Source of the DNA: an uncultured Bacteroidales bacterium
GTDB taxonomy: Bacteria; Bacteroidota; Bacteroidia; Bacteroidales; UBA932
Reading direction: 5' to 3'
DNA length: 35,156 nucleotides
Assembly: GCA_944325505.1 (NCBI GenBank)
Contig: CALVAJ010000027.1
Span: forward strand, 1-35,156
The notes beneath the pieces were generated by a model. The model was not told the origin of the DNA and did no database searches. It saw only the letters and a list, made by a program, of their open reading frames with translations. The position numbers and the translations under genes were made by a program. Shown one piece after another: positions 6,800 to 14,742 of the stretch; within the stretch, counting starts at the first letter, position 1, and each line of letters starts with the position of its first letter.

Positions 6800-6882
6800 C
6801 ATCTGCCCGTTGATGAAGATCCTCCCCGCCAAGCGGGGCCCCTCCCTTTTCGGGAGCCAATGTCTTCATCAACGGGCAGATG
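6800..6882. repeat. Palindromic two-hairpin element, copy B
   Basis: Perfect 20-bp arms (6800-6819 and 6863-6882; CATCTGCCCGTTGATGAAGA on the plus strand) enclose a 43-base core. On the minus strand the core reads CATTGGCTCCCGAAAAGGGA and onward, with hairpins CTCCC-GAAAA-GGGAG and CCCCGC-TTG-GCGGGG. It equals the core of copy A apart from extra G/C bases that lengthen both hairpins symmetrically. The arms are unrelated to those of copy A. It sits between the convergent ends of the DUF1016 gene and gltX and is a likely two-way transcription barrier. Confidence 0.75.
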
Positions 6883-6904
6883 GCTTGATTCTGATATGTA
6901 AGTC

Positions 6905-8560
6905 TTACATCAGGGCTTTCCTGATGTTTTCTATACGCACTGCAAGTTCCTTCTTTCCGATAAGGGAGACGATGTCTGCGATACCCAGGCCGCTGGAAGC
7001 GCCTACGAGGGCGAGCCTCAGGCAGTTCATTACCTTGCCCATCGGCCACTCCCGGCTGCGGATGAGTTCCTCCATCGGACCCTCGATCTGCTCATGTGTG
7101 AACTCAGGGCCGGCAGGACCGTTTCCTCCGTCAAACCCCTCGATGAAATCCGCCACCTGGAACGCCAGAGTGTAATTCTCCTCCTTCCAGAACTTCGCCA
7201 CATCTTTCTCGACATAAGTCTGAGGGGAAACGAAAAGATATGATGCGATATCCCAGAAGTCAGCTACGAAAGAGGCCCTCTCTTTGATAAGCGACACGAC
7301 CTTCTGCACATAGTCATGCGTGAATATCCGGTTCTTGAAGTCCGCTCCCTGGACAGTGACTTCGGCTCCCGCCGTCAGGGCGCATTTCGGGCAGGCGACC
7401 ACCTGTATGCCGTGCTCCTCGAGCACAGGGATGAAAAGGTCAGTGAGCTCGGCATCGCTTTTTGTGCGCAGGTACTCCTTGTTGTACCATTTCGCCTTTT
7501 CAGGGTTGAACCTTGCCCCGGACTTGATGACCCTCTCGAGAGAGAAAGCCTTGATCAGTTCGTCCATGGTGAAAAGCTCCCTGTCATCCCCCGGATTCCA
7601 CCCGAGCATGGCCAGCATGTTCACGAATGCCTCAGGGAAATAGCCGTCTTCGCGGTATCCGCGTGAAACCTCGCCCTGGGCGTTGGTCCATTTGAGCGGG
7701 AATACAGGGAAGCCGAGACGGTCTCCGTCCCTCTTGCTCAGCTTGCCTTTCCCGTCCGGTTTCAGAAGCAGCGACAGGTGGGCGAATCTCGGCTGTGAAT
7801 CCTGCCAGCCGAATGCTTCATACAGGAGATAGTGCAGAGGCAGGGAAGGAAGCCATTCCTCTCCGCGTATGACCTCGGTGATTTCCATCAGGTGGTCATC
7901 CACGATATTCGCCAGATGGTATGTAGGCAGCTCGTCAGCCCTTTTCCAGAGCACCTTGTCATCAAGAGTGTCGGTATTTACCTCAATGTGTCCGCGGATA
8001 AGATCGTCCATCTTCACCACCCTGTTCTCAGGCATCCTGAACCTGATGGTCCAGTCCGTATGCGTCTCCAGAAGCGGCTTCCACTCGCTTTCCGGCATTG
8101 AAACGGAGTTGCGCAGCGACTTGCGGGTGATATGGTTGTAGATGAATGTCTCCTTGGCAGCTTCGGCTTCGGCACGCTTGGCTGCAAGCTCCTCTGCGGT
8201 GTCGAACGCGTAGTATGCATAGCCTTTTTCCACCAGTTCCTCGGCATATTTGCGATAGATGCCCCGGCGCTGGGACTGTCTGTAAGGGGCGTGTGGATGT
8301 CTCTCTGAAGGAGTCTCCACTACATTGCCTTCCGCATCCACTCCCTCGTCCGGAATGATACCGCACCAGTTGAGGGCTTCGATGATATATTTCTCCGCTC
8401 CCGGGACGAATCTCTGGGAGTCGGTATCTTCAATCCTTATGATGAAATCCCCGCCGTGCTGCTTGGCGTAGAGGTAGTTGTAAAGGGCTGTACGGACTCC
8501 ACCCATGTGGAGCGGCCCTGTCGGTGACGGGGCGAATCTTACTCTGGTCTTACGGTCCAT
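6905..8560 (-). CDS. gltX: Glutamyl-tRNA synthetase
   Basis: A class I aminoacyl-tRNA synthetase that attaches glutamate to tRNA-Glu. The HIGH-type motif is PSPTGPLHMGGVRTALYNYL at residues 11-30, and the KMSKS-type motif is KLSKR at about 273-277. IRIEDTD near 41-47 is also diagnostic. At 551 residues it is somewhat longer than the usual 480-510. The start 21 bases after the ftsZ stop makes it the last gene of the division operon. That puts a translation gene under the division promoter unless an internal promoter exists; I see no clear -7 box in the short gap. Confidence 0.97.
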   Translation of the reverse strand: MDRKTRVRFAPSPTGPLHMGGVRTALYNYLYAKQHGGDFIIRIEDTDSQRFVPGAEKYIIEALNWCGIIPDEGVDAEGNVVETPSERHPHAPYRQSQRRGIYRKYAEELVEKGYAYYAFDTAEELAAKRAEAEAAKETFIYNHITRKSLRNSVSMPESEWKPLLETHTDWTIRFRMPENRVVKMDDLIRGHIEVNTDTLDDKVLWKRADELPTYHLANIVDDHLMEITEVIRGEEWLPSLPLHYLLYEAFGWQDSQPRFAHLSLLLKPDGKGKLSKRDGDRLGFPVFPLKWTNAQGEVSRGYREDGYFPEAFVNMLAMLGWNPGDDRELFTMDELIKAFSLERVIKSGARFNPEKAKWYNKEYLRTKSDAELTDLFIPVLEEHGIQVVACPKCALTAGAEVTVQGADFKNRIFTHDYVQKVVSLIKERASFVADFWDIASYLFVSPQTYVEKDVAKFWKEENYTLAFQVADFIEGFDGGNGPAGPEFTHEQIEGPMEELIRSREWPMGKVMNCLRLALVGASSGLGIADIVSLIGKKELAVRIENIRKALM

Positions 8561-8581
8561 GTTATTTTCTGTTTTTTATTA

Positions 8582-9850
8582 TCAGTGTACTTTGTTTATG
8601 TCCTGATTGTTTCGTTTTGTTATCCTTCTTATCGACGGAGTCTCTTCCAGCTCACCGAGACTCTGCCCAGGCTGCACGTCCAGCACGGGACGGTTGTTCT
8701 CGTCGAAATTGAATGTACGTACGTTGTCGGAACTGTTGTATCCTATTTTTGCAGGACTGTCGGATTCTTCATCAAGTCCGAGTTCGAGGGCAGCGGAGGA
8801 CTGGGATTTGTCGTATATGAAGTCGCTGTCTATCATTATGATATTGCTCGGGTTTATCATTGAAGGTATATCCTTCTTGAAACCGGTGGCAATGACCGTG
8901 ATGCTCACCTTGTCCCCCCATTCGGGATCTTCTTCCCATACCAGGCCGGTCTTGAAGTTATTGGCGTTTCCAGTGTATTCGGCGATTTTCCGGTTGATTT
9001 CCTGGAGCTCGTTGACATACAGGCCTTTCTCGTTTTTTCCTCCGGTTACATTTACCAGGACATTCTTTGCGGTCTTGAGATTGTAGTCGTTGAGCAGAGG
9101 GGATTCAAGAGCGCCTTTCACGGCATCCGCAATCCTGTTTTCCCCTGTACCGGTACCGCAACCCATAAGGGCGATCCCGCTGTTGCGCATCATTGCCCTT
9201 ACATCGGCGAAATCCACATTTATGTGTCCGTACTTGTTCATTATTTCGGTGATGCTCCTTACTGCGGTTGCAAGCACCTCGTCTGCTTTCGGGAACGCTT
9301 CATGAGAAAGCATCGAACCGAAATAGTCGTAGAGCTTCTCGTTGTTGATGAGCAGCAGGCTGTCCACGTTCTTCTCGAGTTCGTTGATGCCGTCTATGGC
9401 CTTTGCGTATTTGTCAGCTCCTTCATTCTTGAAAGGTATGGTGACTACCCCGACGGTCAGGATTCCGCGGGCCTTGGCCATATTTGCGATTACAGGGGAG
9501 GCGCCTGTCCCTGTACCGCCTCCCATCCCTGCAGTGATGAAAACCATCTTGGTGTTGTTTTCCAGTATCCTGGCTATTCTTTCCTCGGATTCGATGGCCG
9601 CGTTCCTTCCTTTGGTAGGGTCGCAGCCTGCACCGAGTCCTGCGCCGAGCTGGATTTTAAGCGGTACGCTGCATTTGCTCAGGGCCTGTGCATCTGTATT
9701 GCACACTATGAAGCAGCATCCCTGGACCTTCTGGTTGTACATGTAGTTTACGGCGTTGCATCCGCCTCCGCCTACTCCTATGACTTTTATTATGGAATTT
9801 TCATCCGTCCAGTCCGTAGGGACTATCATATCGTCCAATATCTCATCCAT
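8582..9850 (-). CDS. ftsZ: Cell division protein FtsZ
   Basis: The tubulin-like GTPase that forms the Z ring at midcell. The 422-residue protein has the nucleotide-binding glycines GVGGGGCNAVNYM (26-37), the tubulin signature GGGTGTGAS (110-118) and the T7 synergy loop NVDFADV (211-217) that completes the GTPase site of the next subunit. After the globular core (to about residue 330) comes a variable linker and a C-terminal peptide, EETPSIRRI, in the place of the conserved tail that binds FtsA. A strong ribosome-binding site, AGGAGGAG, stands about 8 bases before the ATG at 9850. It follows ftsA by 14 bases. Confidence 0.98.
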   Translation of the reverse strand: MDEILDDMIVPTDWTDENSIIKVIGVGGGGCNAVNYMYNQKVQGCCFIVCNTDAQALSKCSVPLKIQLGAGLGAGCDPTKGRNAAIESEERIARILENNTKMVFITAGMGGGTGTGASPVIANMAKARGILTVGVVTIPFKNEGADKYAKAIDGINELEKNVDSLLLINNEKLYDYFGSMLSHEAFPKADEVLATAVRSITEIMNKYGHINVDFADVRAMMRNSGIALMGCGTGTGENRIADAVKGALESPLLNDYNLKTAKNVLVNVTGGKNEKGLYVNELQEINRKIAEYTGNANNFKTGLVWEEDPEWGDKVSITVIATGFKKDIPSMINPSNIIMIDSDFIYDKSQSSAALELGLDEESDSPAKIGYNSSDNVRTFNFDENNRPVLDVQPGQSLGELEETPSIRRITKRNNQDINKVH

Positions 9851-9864
9851 ATCAGCTCCTCCTG

Positions 9865-11328
9865 TCAGATTTCTTCGTCATTCATCTCTTTGTTCATGTC
9901 GTACAGAGTGCCTGTGAATTTGTCCACGGCTTTCTGTATCTTCGTTTTCCATGAGACTTTCTGCACTCTCTGTCTTTTTTGCTGCGGCTCTTTTTTCCTT
10001 GCATCGGATATGTGTCCGGTATCTTCTTCAGGGAAAAGCGTCCCGCTGCGCAGCTGTGCCTCATCCCGGCTTTCCGGCTCCTCTCCGCTGTGCTCCGTCC
10101 CGTCCTCCAGCACTACCGACGAGTCTCTTACGGAGTAGTTTTCAGGAACCGTGCAGTCATCGCAGTTGTCATGTACCGCGGCCAGTATCATTCCGATGGA
10201 TGTGACGGCTTCCGTTTCGTGTACGCCAATACATCCTCCGCTTGAAAACATGGGCCTCGGGTAGCCGGTGCGGACAGAATATCCGGACAATTCCGTAATG
10301 AAATTGCCGCAGTTGGCAAGGTTCGCCCCGCCGCCGGTCAGTACTATGCCGCTGCGCAGCCGGTCTGCAAACCCGCTTTTCTGTATCTCATACAGAATGG
10401 CTTCCATGATTTCCTGGACTCTGCAGGTTATGACCTCTGAGAGGTATTTGACCGGAAGGTCCTTATACTGTGCAGTGGCCCCTATGTTGATTCTGAGGAT
10501 CTTTTCATTCATGTTCTGCAGTTTCTCCGGCATGCAGATCCCGTGTGCCAGCTTTATGTTCTCCGCAAGGACTTCAGAAAATATCCTGCACTCGGTGTCT
10601 ATGTCATTCGTGACCGATTTCCCTCCGAACGGAATGGCGGCGTAATGTCTCATGATTCCGCCCGAGTATATGCTTACGGAAGTCACTCCGGCCCCGAAAT
10701 CTATCAGTGCCACTCCGCTCTCCATCTCGGCTGCGGTCAGCACCGCCTTGGCACTGGTATCAGGGGTGAAATATTTCCCTGCCACTCCGAGTTTCAGACT
10801 GTTGAACACCAGGTCGATGTTCTGCAGGTATCTCTTGTTGCCTATGAATATCTTGAAGTTGCCTTCTATCATGTCGCTGGCCATGCCGATTATGTCCTTT
10901 TCCACCAGCTGGAAATCCTCTGAGGTGGAGAAAGACTGGGCGACTGCACCGAAAAGCACTTCTTTCGGATCTTCCAGAGGATATTCCTGCTGGGCCATGT
11001 CCTTGAGGTAGTTTATGTCGTCCGCCGTGATGCACTCATCCGGATTCAGCTTGATGCTGCCCTGGTTGGTTTCCTGCCTTACGCTGTAGCGTGGCATGCC
11101 TACCACAGCCTGGGTGATCCTGATATCCAACTCCTTTTCAGCAGCCTCGATCGCTGGCCTCAGGGCCGAAGCCACCTGTGTCGGATTGAAGATATAGCTG
11201 TACCGGATTCCTGAAGAAGGAATCTCCTTATAGTATATTATCTGGATGTCCTCCCCATTTACCCTCGCTATGGTAAGTGCGAACCTGGAAGTCCCCAGAT
11301 CGATTGAGACAATGTGTTTTTCGTCCAT
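9865..11328 (-). CDS. ftsA: Cell division protein FtsA
   Basis: An actin-like ATPase that tethers FtsZ to the inner membrane and recruits later division proteins. It begins MDEKHIVSIDLGTSRFALTI, the phosphate-1 loop of the actin fold, and has the second phosphate loop in VALIDFGAGVTSVSIYSGG and the adenosine motif in VLTGGGANLANCG. The 1C (SHS2) subdomain lies between. The 487 residues include a long variable tail after about residue 390 that ends in a helix rich in Lys and aromatic residues (VSWKTKIQKAVDKFTGTLYD), which probably serves as the membrane-targeting helix. It is spaced 6 bases from ftsQ and 14 from ftsZ. Confidence 0.97.
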   Translation of the reverse strand: MDEKHIVSIDLGTSRFALTIARVNGEDIQIIYYKEIPSSGIRYSYIFNPTQVASALRPAIEAAEKELDIRITQAVVGMPRYSVRQETNQGSIKLNPDECITADDINYLKDMAQQEYPLEDPKEVLFGAVAQSFSTSEDFQLVEKDIIGMASDMIEGNFKIFIGNKRYLQNIDLVFNSLKLGVAGKYFTPDTSAKAVLTAAEMESGVALIDFGAGVTSVSIYSGGIMRHYAAIPFGGKSVTNDIDTECRIFSEVLAENIKLAHGICMPEKLQNMNEKILRINIGATAQYKDLPVKYLSEVITCRVQEIMEAILYEIQKSGFADRLRSGIVLTGGGANLANCGNFITELSGYSVRTGYPRPMFSSGGCIGVHETEAVTSIGMILAAVHDNCDDCTVPENYSVRDSSVVLEDGTEHSGEEPESRDEAQLRSGTLFPEEDTGHISDARKKEPQQKRQRVQKVSWKTKIQKAVDKFTGTLYDMNKEMNDEEI

Positions 11329-11334
11329 ATCAGA

Positions 11335-12117
11335 TTACTTTCTGCAGACAATCTGTCCGTCATATTTAACATTCACGGTAGAATAGTATCCCTCTCCCTT
11401 TTCCGGGACTATTCCTGTATAGTATTTCTCTATGCGGGAGAACTTGTCCTCTATTCCGTCCGGTTTCCCGAACAGGAACTTTTCCTTTCCCTGGCGCGGG
11501 ACAAGAAGCAGGTCCCCGTTGTCCTGTACCGTTATCTGTACAATGTTTTCAGCCCATACCCCGCTTTCATTCATATAGCCGACCAGGCTGATCATGTCTT
11601 TTATCCATTCCTTTTCTTCAGGGGTCCCGGCCTCCCCCTTGTATGAACCGGAGACATTGACCGGAATACTGCCGTCGATTACAGGGACATATGCCGTGTA
11701 GTTGCCTTGCAGCGGGAAGATATACCCTTCTTCGTCCGCGTAGAATCCGCCTTCATCCTTCTGGAACCTTACCGCCGGACGGCGCTGTGTCACGGATATG
11801 TTCAGAACGCCGTCCTTTGTCATATAGGCCTCGCTTTTGAATACCGCACTTTTCCCGTCTATGATGTCTTCTATTTTTACCAGGTCTATACTGTCCTGGA
11901 ATTTTCCGGCATATCCGCCTGATTCGGCATCAAGGTACCTCCTGATGTCGGCTGCAGATACGAAACTGTTTTCCAGACTGTCCTTTATGATGACGGACAG
12001 CCCTTTGCACCGGAGCCCTTTCTTTCTGGCCGCGCTCGATCCGAAAGCAGTCAGGAGGCAAAGGCCCATCAGTGCCAGAAAAGACAATGCAAGTATGTTT
12101 CTTACAACGTTTTTCAT
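11335..12117 (-). CDS. ftsQ: Cell division protein FtsQ
   Basis: A bitopic division protein linking cytoplasmic and periplasmic parts of the divisome. The 260-residue protein has a short cytoplasmic end, one membrane segment at about residues 6-27 (NILALSFLALMGLCLLTAFG), and a periplasmic part with a POTRA-like region (about 35-110) followed by the FtsQ domain with VTQRRPAVRFQ near 110-120. FtsQ diverges strongly, so the name rests mainly on topology and on its place between murC and ftsA, the standard Bacteroidota order. Its ATG overlaps the murC stop by 4 bases, which implies coupled translation. Confidence 0.9.
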   Translation of the reverse strand: MKNVVRNILALSFLALMGLCLLTAFGSSAARKKGLRCKGLSVIIKDSLENSFVSAADIRRYLDAESGGYAGKFQDSIDLVKIEDIIDGKSAVFKSEAYMTKDGVLNISVTQRRPAVRFQKDEGGFYADEEGYIFPLQGNYTAYVPVIDGSIPVNVSGSYKGEAGTPEEKEWIKDMISLVGYMNESGVWAENIVQITVQDNGDLLLVPRQGKEKFLFGKPDGIEDKFSRIEKYYTGIVPEKGEGYYSTVNVKYDGQIVCRK

Positions 12118-13469
12118 ATCCTTTTTTCAAGCAGTTCCGTTATCGGACCGGTGAACCGGTCAATATTTCCGGCTCCGAATGTGATGAGCACATCCACAGG
12201 TTCGCCCTTCAGAAAGTCCATCAGCTCCTCTTTTTTCAGCAGGACCTTTTCCGGTGTCGTGATCTTGTCGAATATTATTTCGGATGTCACTCCCGGTATG
12301 GGCTCTTCCCTTGCAGGGTATATGTCCAGAAGGATTACTTTATTCGCAGCACTGAGCGCCTGTGCGAATTCATCGGCAAAGTCCCGTGTCCTTGTATATA
12401 GATGCGGCTGGAATACGGCCGTGAGCCTGCGCCCCGGAAACATTTCGCGTATGGAGCTTATCGCGGTGGAAATTTCTTTCGGATGGTGAGCGTAGTCGTC
12501 GATGTAGGAGCATGACGGGGTGTTGAGATGGATGTCGAATCTGCGCTTTACCCCCTGGAACGAGGCCAGTGCCTCCTTGATTTTCTCCGGCTCCAGCCCC
12601 CATGTCAATGCCACTGCGGCTGCAGCTATGCCGTTTTCCACGTTCACCCATCCCGGAATTCCCATCCGGCATCCTTTGATTGAAACAGAAGGCCCGTTGA
12701 GGGTGAATGTAATGTATCCGCACCGGTCGACTGTCATGTCGGACGCATGGAAATCGGCTTCAGGACTGTCATAGGAGTACCTGAGTATTCTGGCGCCGGT
12801 GTCCTCCGGCGTGATGTCAAGTCCGAGTTTTGCTATGACTGTGCCGCTCACCTGTGCCGCGAATTCCTTGAATGCCGCCTTTACATGCTCCAGGTCGGAA
12901 TATATGTCCAGGTGGTCGGCGTCCATTGCCGTAATGACGGCGATTTCAGGGTGGAGCTGCAGGAAGGAGCGGTCGAATTCATCGGCCTCTGCAACAATCA
13001 CATTGTTCCTGCTTATAAGGAGATTTGTGCCGTAGTTCTTTGATATGCCACCCAGAAAAGCCGAACAACCCTCCCCGCATGCCTGGAAAATATGTGCAAG
13101 CAGCGTGCTGGTAGTGGTCTTCCCGTGCGTTCCAGCTACGGCCAGACATCTCTGTCCCGCGGAAATCTCTCCGAGGATACGGGAGCGCTTTACGGTCCTG
13201 TAGCCATGTCCCATGACATATACAAGTTCCCCCATGTCGTGCGGGATGGCAGGCGTATAGACTACAAGCGTGTCCTCCACGTCTTTAGGGATATAGTCCG
13301 TATTGTCCTCATAATGGATCTTTATCCCCTCATCCTCAAGTTCATGCGTCAGCTCGGACGGAGTGCGGTCATAGCCGGATACTTCATATCCTCTGGCATG
13401 GTAATACCTGGCGATCGCACTCATCCCGATGCCTCCTATTCCTATGAAATATATGTTTTTATATGTCAT
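12114..13469 (-). CDS. murC: UDP-N-acetylmuramate--L-alanine ligase
   Basis: The ATP-dependent ligase that adds L-alanine to UDP-MurNAc, the first amino acid of the peptidoglycan stem. The Rossmann-type N-terminal domain begins with IGIGGIGMSAIARYYHARGY (10-29). The ATP loop GTHGKTTT is at residues 113-120, and the substrate/ADP residues in DDYAHHPKEI (about 317-326) are typical of MurC. The 451-residue length is normal. It overlaps murG by 4 bases and ftsQ by 4 bases, so all three are tightly coupled. Confidence 0.97.
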   Translation of the reverse strand: MTYKNIYFIGIGGIGMSAIARYYHARGYEVSGYDRTPSELTHELEDEGIKIHYEDNTDYIPKDVEDTLVVYTPAIPHDMGELVYVMGHGYRTVKRSRILGEISAGQRCLAVAGTHGKTTTSTLLAHIFQACGEGCSAFLGGISKNYGTNLLISRNNVIVAEADEFDRSFLQLHPEIAVITAMDADHLDIYSDLEHVKAAFKEFAAQVSGTVIAKLGLDITPEDTGARILRYSYDSPEADFHASDMTVDRCGYITFTLNGPSVSIKGCRMGIPGWVNVENGIAAAAVALTWGLEPEKIKEALASFQGVKRRFDIHLNTPSCSYIDDYAHHPKEISTAISSIREMFPGRRLTAVFQPHLYTRTRDFADEFAQALSAANKVILLDIYPAREEPIPGVTSEIIFDKITTPEKVLLKKEELMDFLKGEPVDVLITFGAGNIDRFTGPITELLEKRI

Positions 13470-14596
13470 ACCAATTTATAGATTTCATCTACTATCGCCT
13501 TTGCCGCATCAGGCATGGCAAAGGTAGCAATATTCTTTTCAAATCCGGCTATCCTGTCATTGTCCCCGAGAAGGGCACAGGCCTCCTCCATGAGTTTTCG
13601 GGGTGCTTCCGCATCTGTCACTATCATGGCCGCGTTTTTCCGGACAAGAGACATGGCATTGTGCGTCTGGTGGTCTTCCGCGACATTAGGGGACGGTACA
13701 AAGATTACGGCCTTGTGCTCTGCGGCGAGTTCCGATACCGAGCTTGCCCCGGAACGCGACACTACGACATCTGCCGCAGCATATGCCAGGTCCATCCTGC
13801 CTATAAAATCGAAATGGTGTATATGCCTGAGCGTTTCTCCTCCGGTCCCTTTTTCCCGGGCTTCTTCCATGAATGCATCGACGGCTGGCTTGTAGTATTT
13901 CCCGCACTGCCACAGCAGCTCGATGTTCTCTCCTCCGGGACATCCTGCACTGATCCATTCCATTACCGACCTGTTGAGCGTGCCGCTTCCGAGGCTGCCG
14001 CCAACTATGAAAAGATGTTTCTTCCCGGGATCAAGGCCATAGTATTTTATTGCATCGGCTTTCATCATGGCAGTGGCCGGAACGATATCCTTCCTGATGG
14101 GATTTCCCGTCTTTACTATTTTATCGGCAGGGAAGAATTTTTCCATTCCGTCATAGGCGACGCAGATACGGTCTGCTTTCTTGCCGAGTATCTTGTTTGT
14201 CAGTCCGGCGAACCCGTTCTGTTCCTGAATCAATGCAGGTATGCCTTTGCTGCAGGCGCTCCACAGAAGAGGGGCGCTTGCATAGCCTCCCACACCTATG
14301 GCTATGTCCGGTTTGAACTCCTCGATTATTTTTCCTGCCATTCTCACGCTTTTCAGCACTTTGAACGGAAGGGCCAGGTTCGAGAGAGTGAATTTCCTCT
14401 GCAGTCCGGCTACCGGGAGCCCGACGATTTTATATCCTGCTGCGGGAACTTTCTCCATCTCCATTTTACCTTCCGCCCCGACGAACAGGATTTCATTCTC
14501 CGGATTGGCCTCCATCATCTTCCCGGCAATGGCTATGGCCGGAAATATGTGTCCTCCGGTTCCTCCGCCTGATATTATCGCACGTATCTTTTTCAT
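13466..14596 (-). CDS. murG: UDP-GlcNAc:lipid I N-acetylglucosaminyltransferase MurG
   Basis: A membrane-associated GT28 glycosyltransferase that converts lipid I to lipid II. It has the glycine loop GGGTGGHIFPA at residues 10-20, the second loop GGSLGSGTLNRSV near 195-207, and SRSGASSVSELAA (about 290-302), the UDP-GlcNAc binding motif. The 376 residues are about the usual length. It is separated from ftsW by 134 bases, which is out of line with the 0-20 base gaps elsewhere in the operon and is filled by palindromic element C. Confidence 0.97.
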   Translation of the reverse strand: MKKIRAIISGGGTGGHIFPAIAIAGKMMEANPENEILFVGAEGKMEMEKVPAAGYKIVGLPVAGLQRKFTLSNLALPFKVLKSVRMAGKIIEEFKPDIAIGVGGYASAPLLWSACSKGIPALIQEQNGFAGLTNKILGKKADRICVAYDGMEKFFPADKIVKTGNPIRKDIVPATAMMKADAIKYYGLDPGKKHLFIVGGSLGSGTLNRSVMEWISAGCPGGENIELLWQCGKYYKPAVDAFMEEAREKGTGGETLRHIHHFDFIGRMDLAYAAADVVVSRSGASSVSELAAEHKAVIFVPSPNVAEDHQTHNAMSLVRKNAAMIVTDAEAPRKLMEEACALLGDNDRIAGFEKNIATFAMPDAAKAIVDEIYKLV

Positions 14597-14654
14597 AACA
14601 TATCTGCTTTATATTCTTGTCATCCGGTCCAGGACCGGTATTTCCTGCTGCGTG

Positions 14655-14742
14655 GGAAGGGGATGGGATTACAGGAAACGTTGCGCCCGCACAGGGAGGG
14701 CCCCACGGAGTGGGAGGGTTTCCTGGAATCTTATCCCCTTCC
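14655..14742. repeat. Palindromic two-hairpin element, copy C (related build, different core)
   Basis: Arms of 25 bases (14655-14679 and 14718-14742) pair with three mismatches. The 38-base core reads on the minus strand as a CCCAC-TCC-GTGGG hairpin, then GGCCC, then a second GC-rich hairpin (CCC-TGTGC-GGG). The build and size match copies A and B and all three carry a GGGCCC-type joint, but the core sequence is not the same. The right arm runs into the ftsW stop codon (14733-14731) and its last codons. It is the only copy inside an operon. Confidence 0.55.

Noticed and set aside
9224-10138. Plus-strand ORF of 304 codons spanning the ftsA-ftsZ junction
   Set aside because: Antisense to two certain genes, with Cys/Ser/Tyr-rich non-protein-like composition.
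13463-14572. Long plus-strand ORF (369 codons) opposite murG
   Set aside because: The minus strand encodes an intact MurG with all motifs; the plus-strand frame is Cys/His/Phe-rich and has no family features. It is a mirror effect of codon bias.
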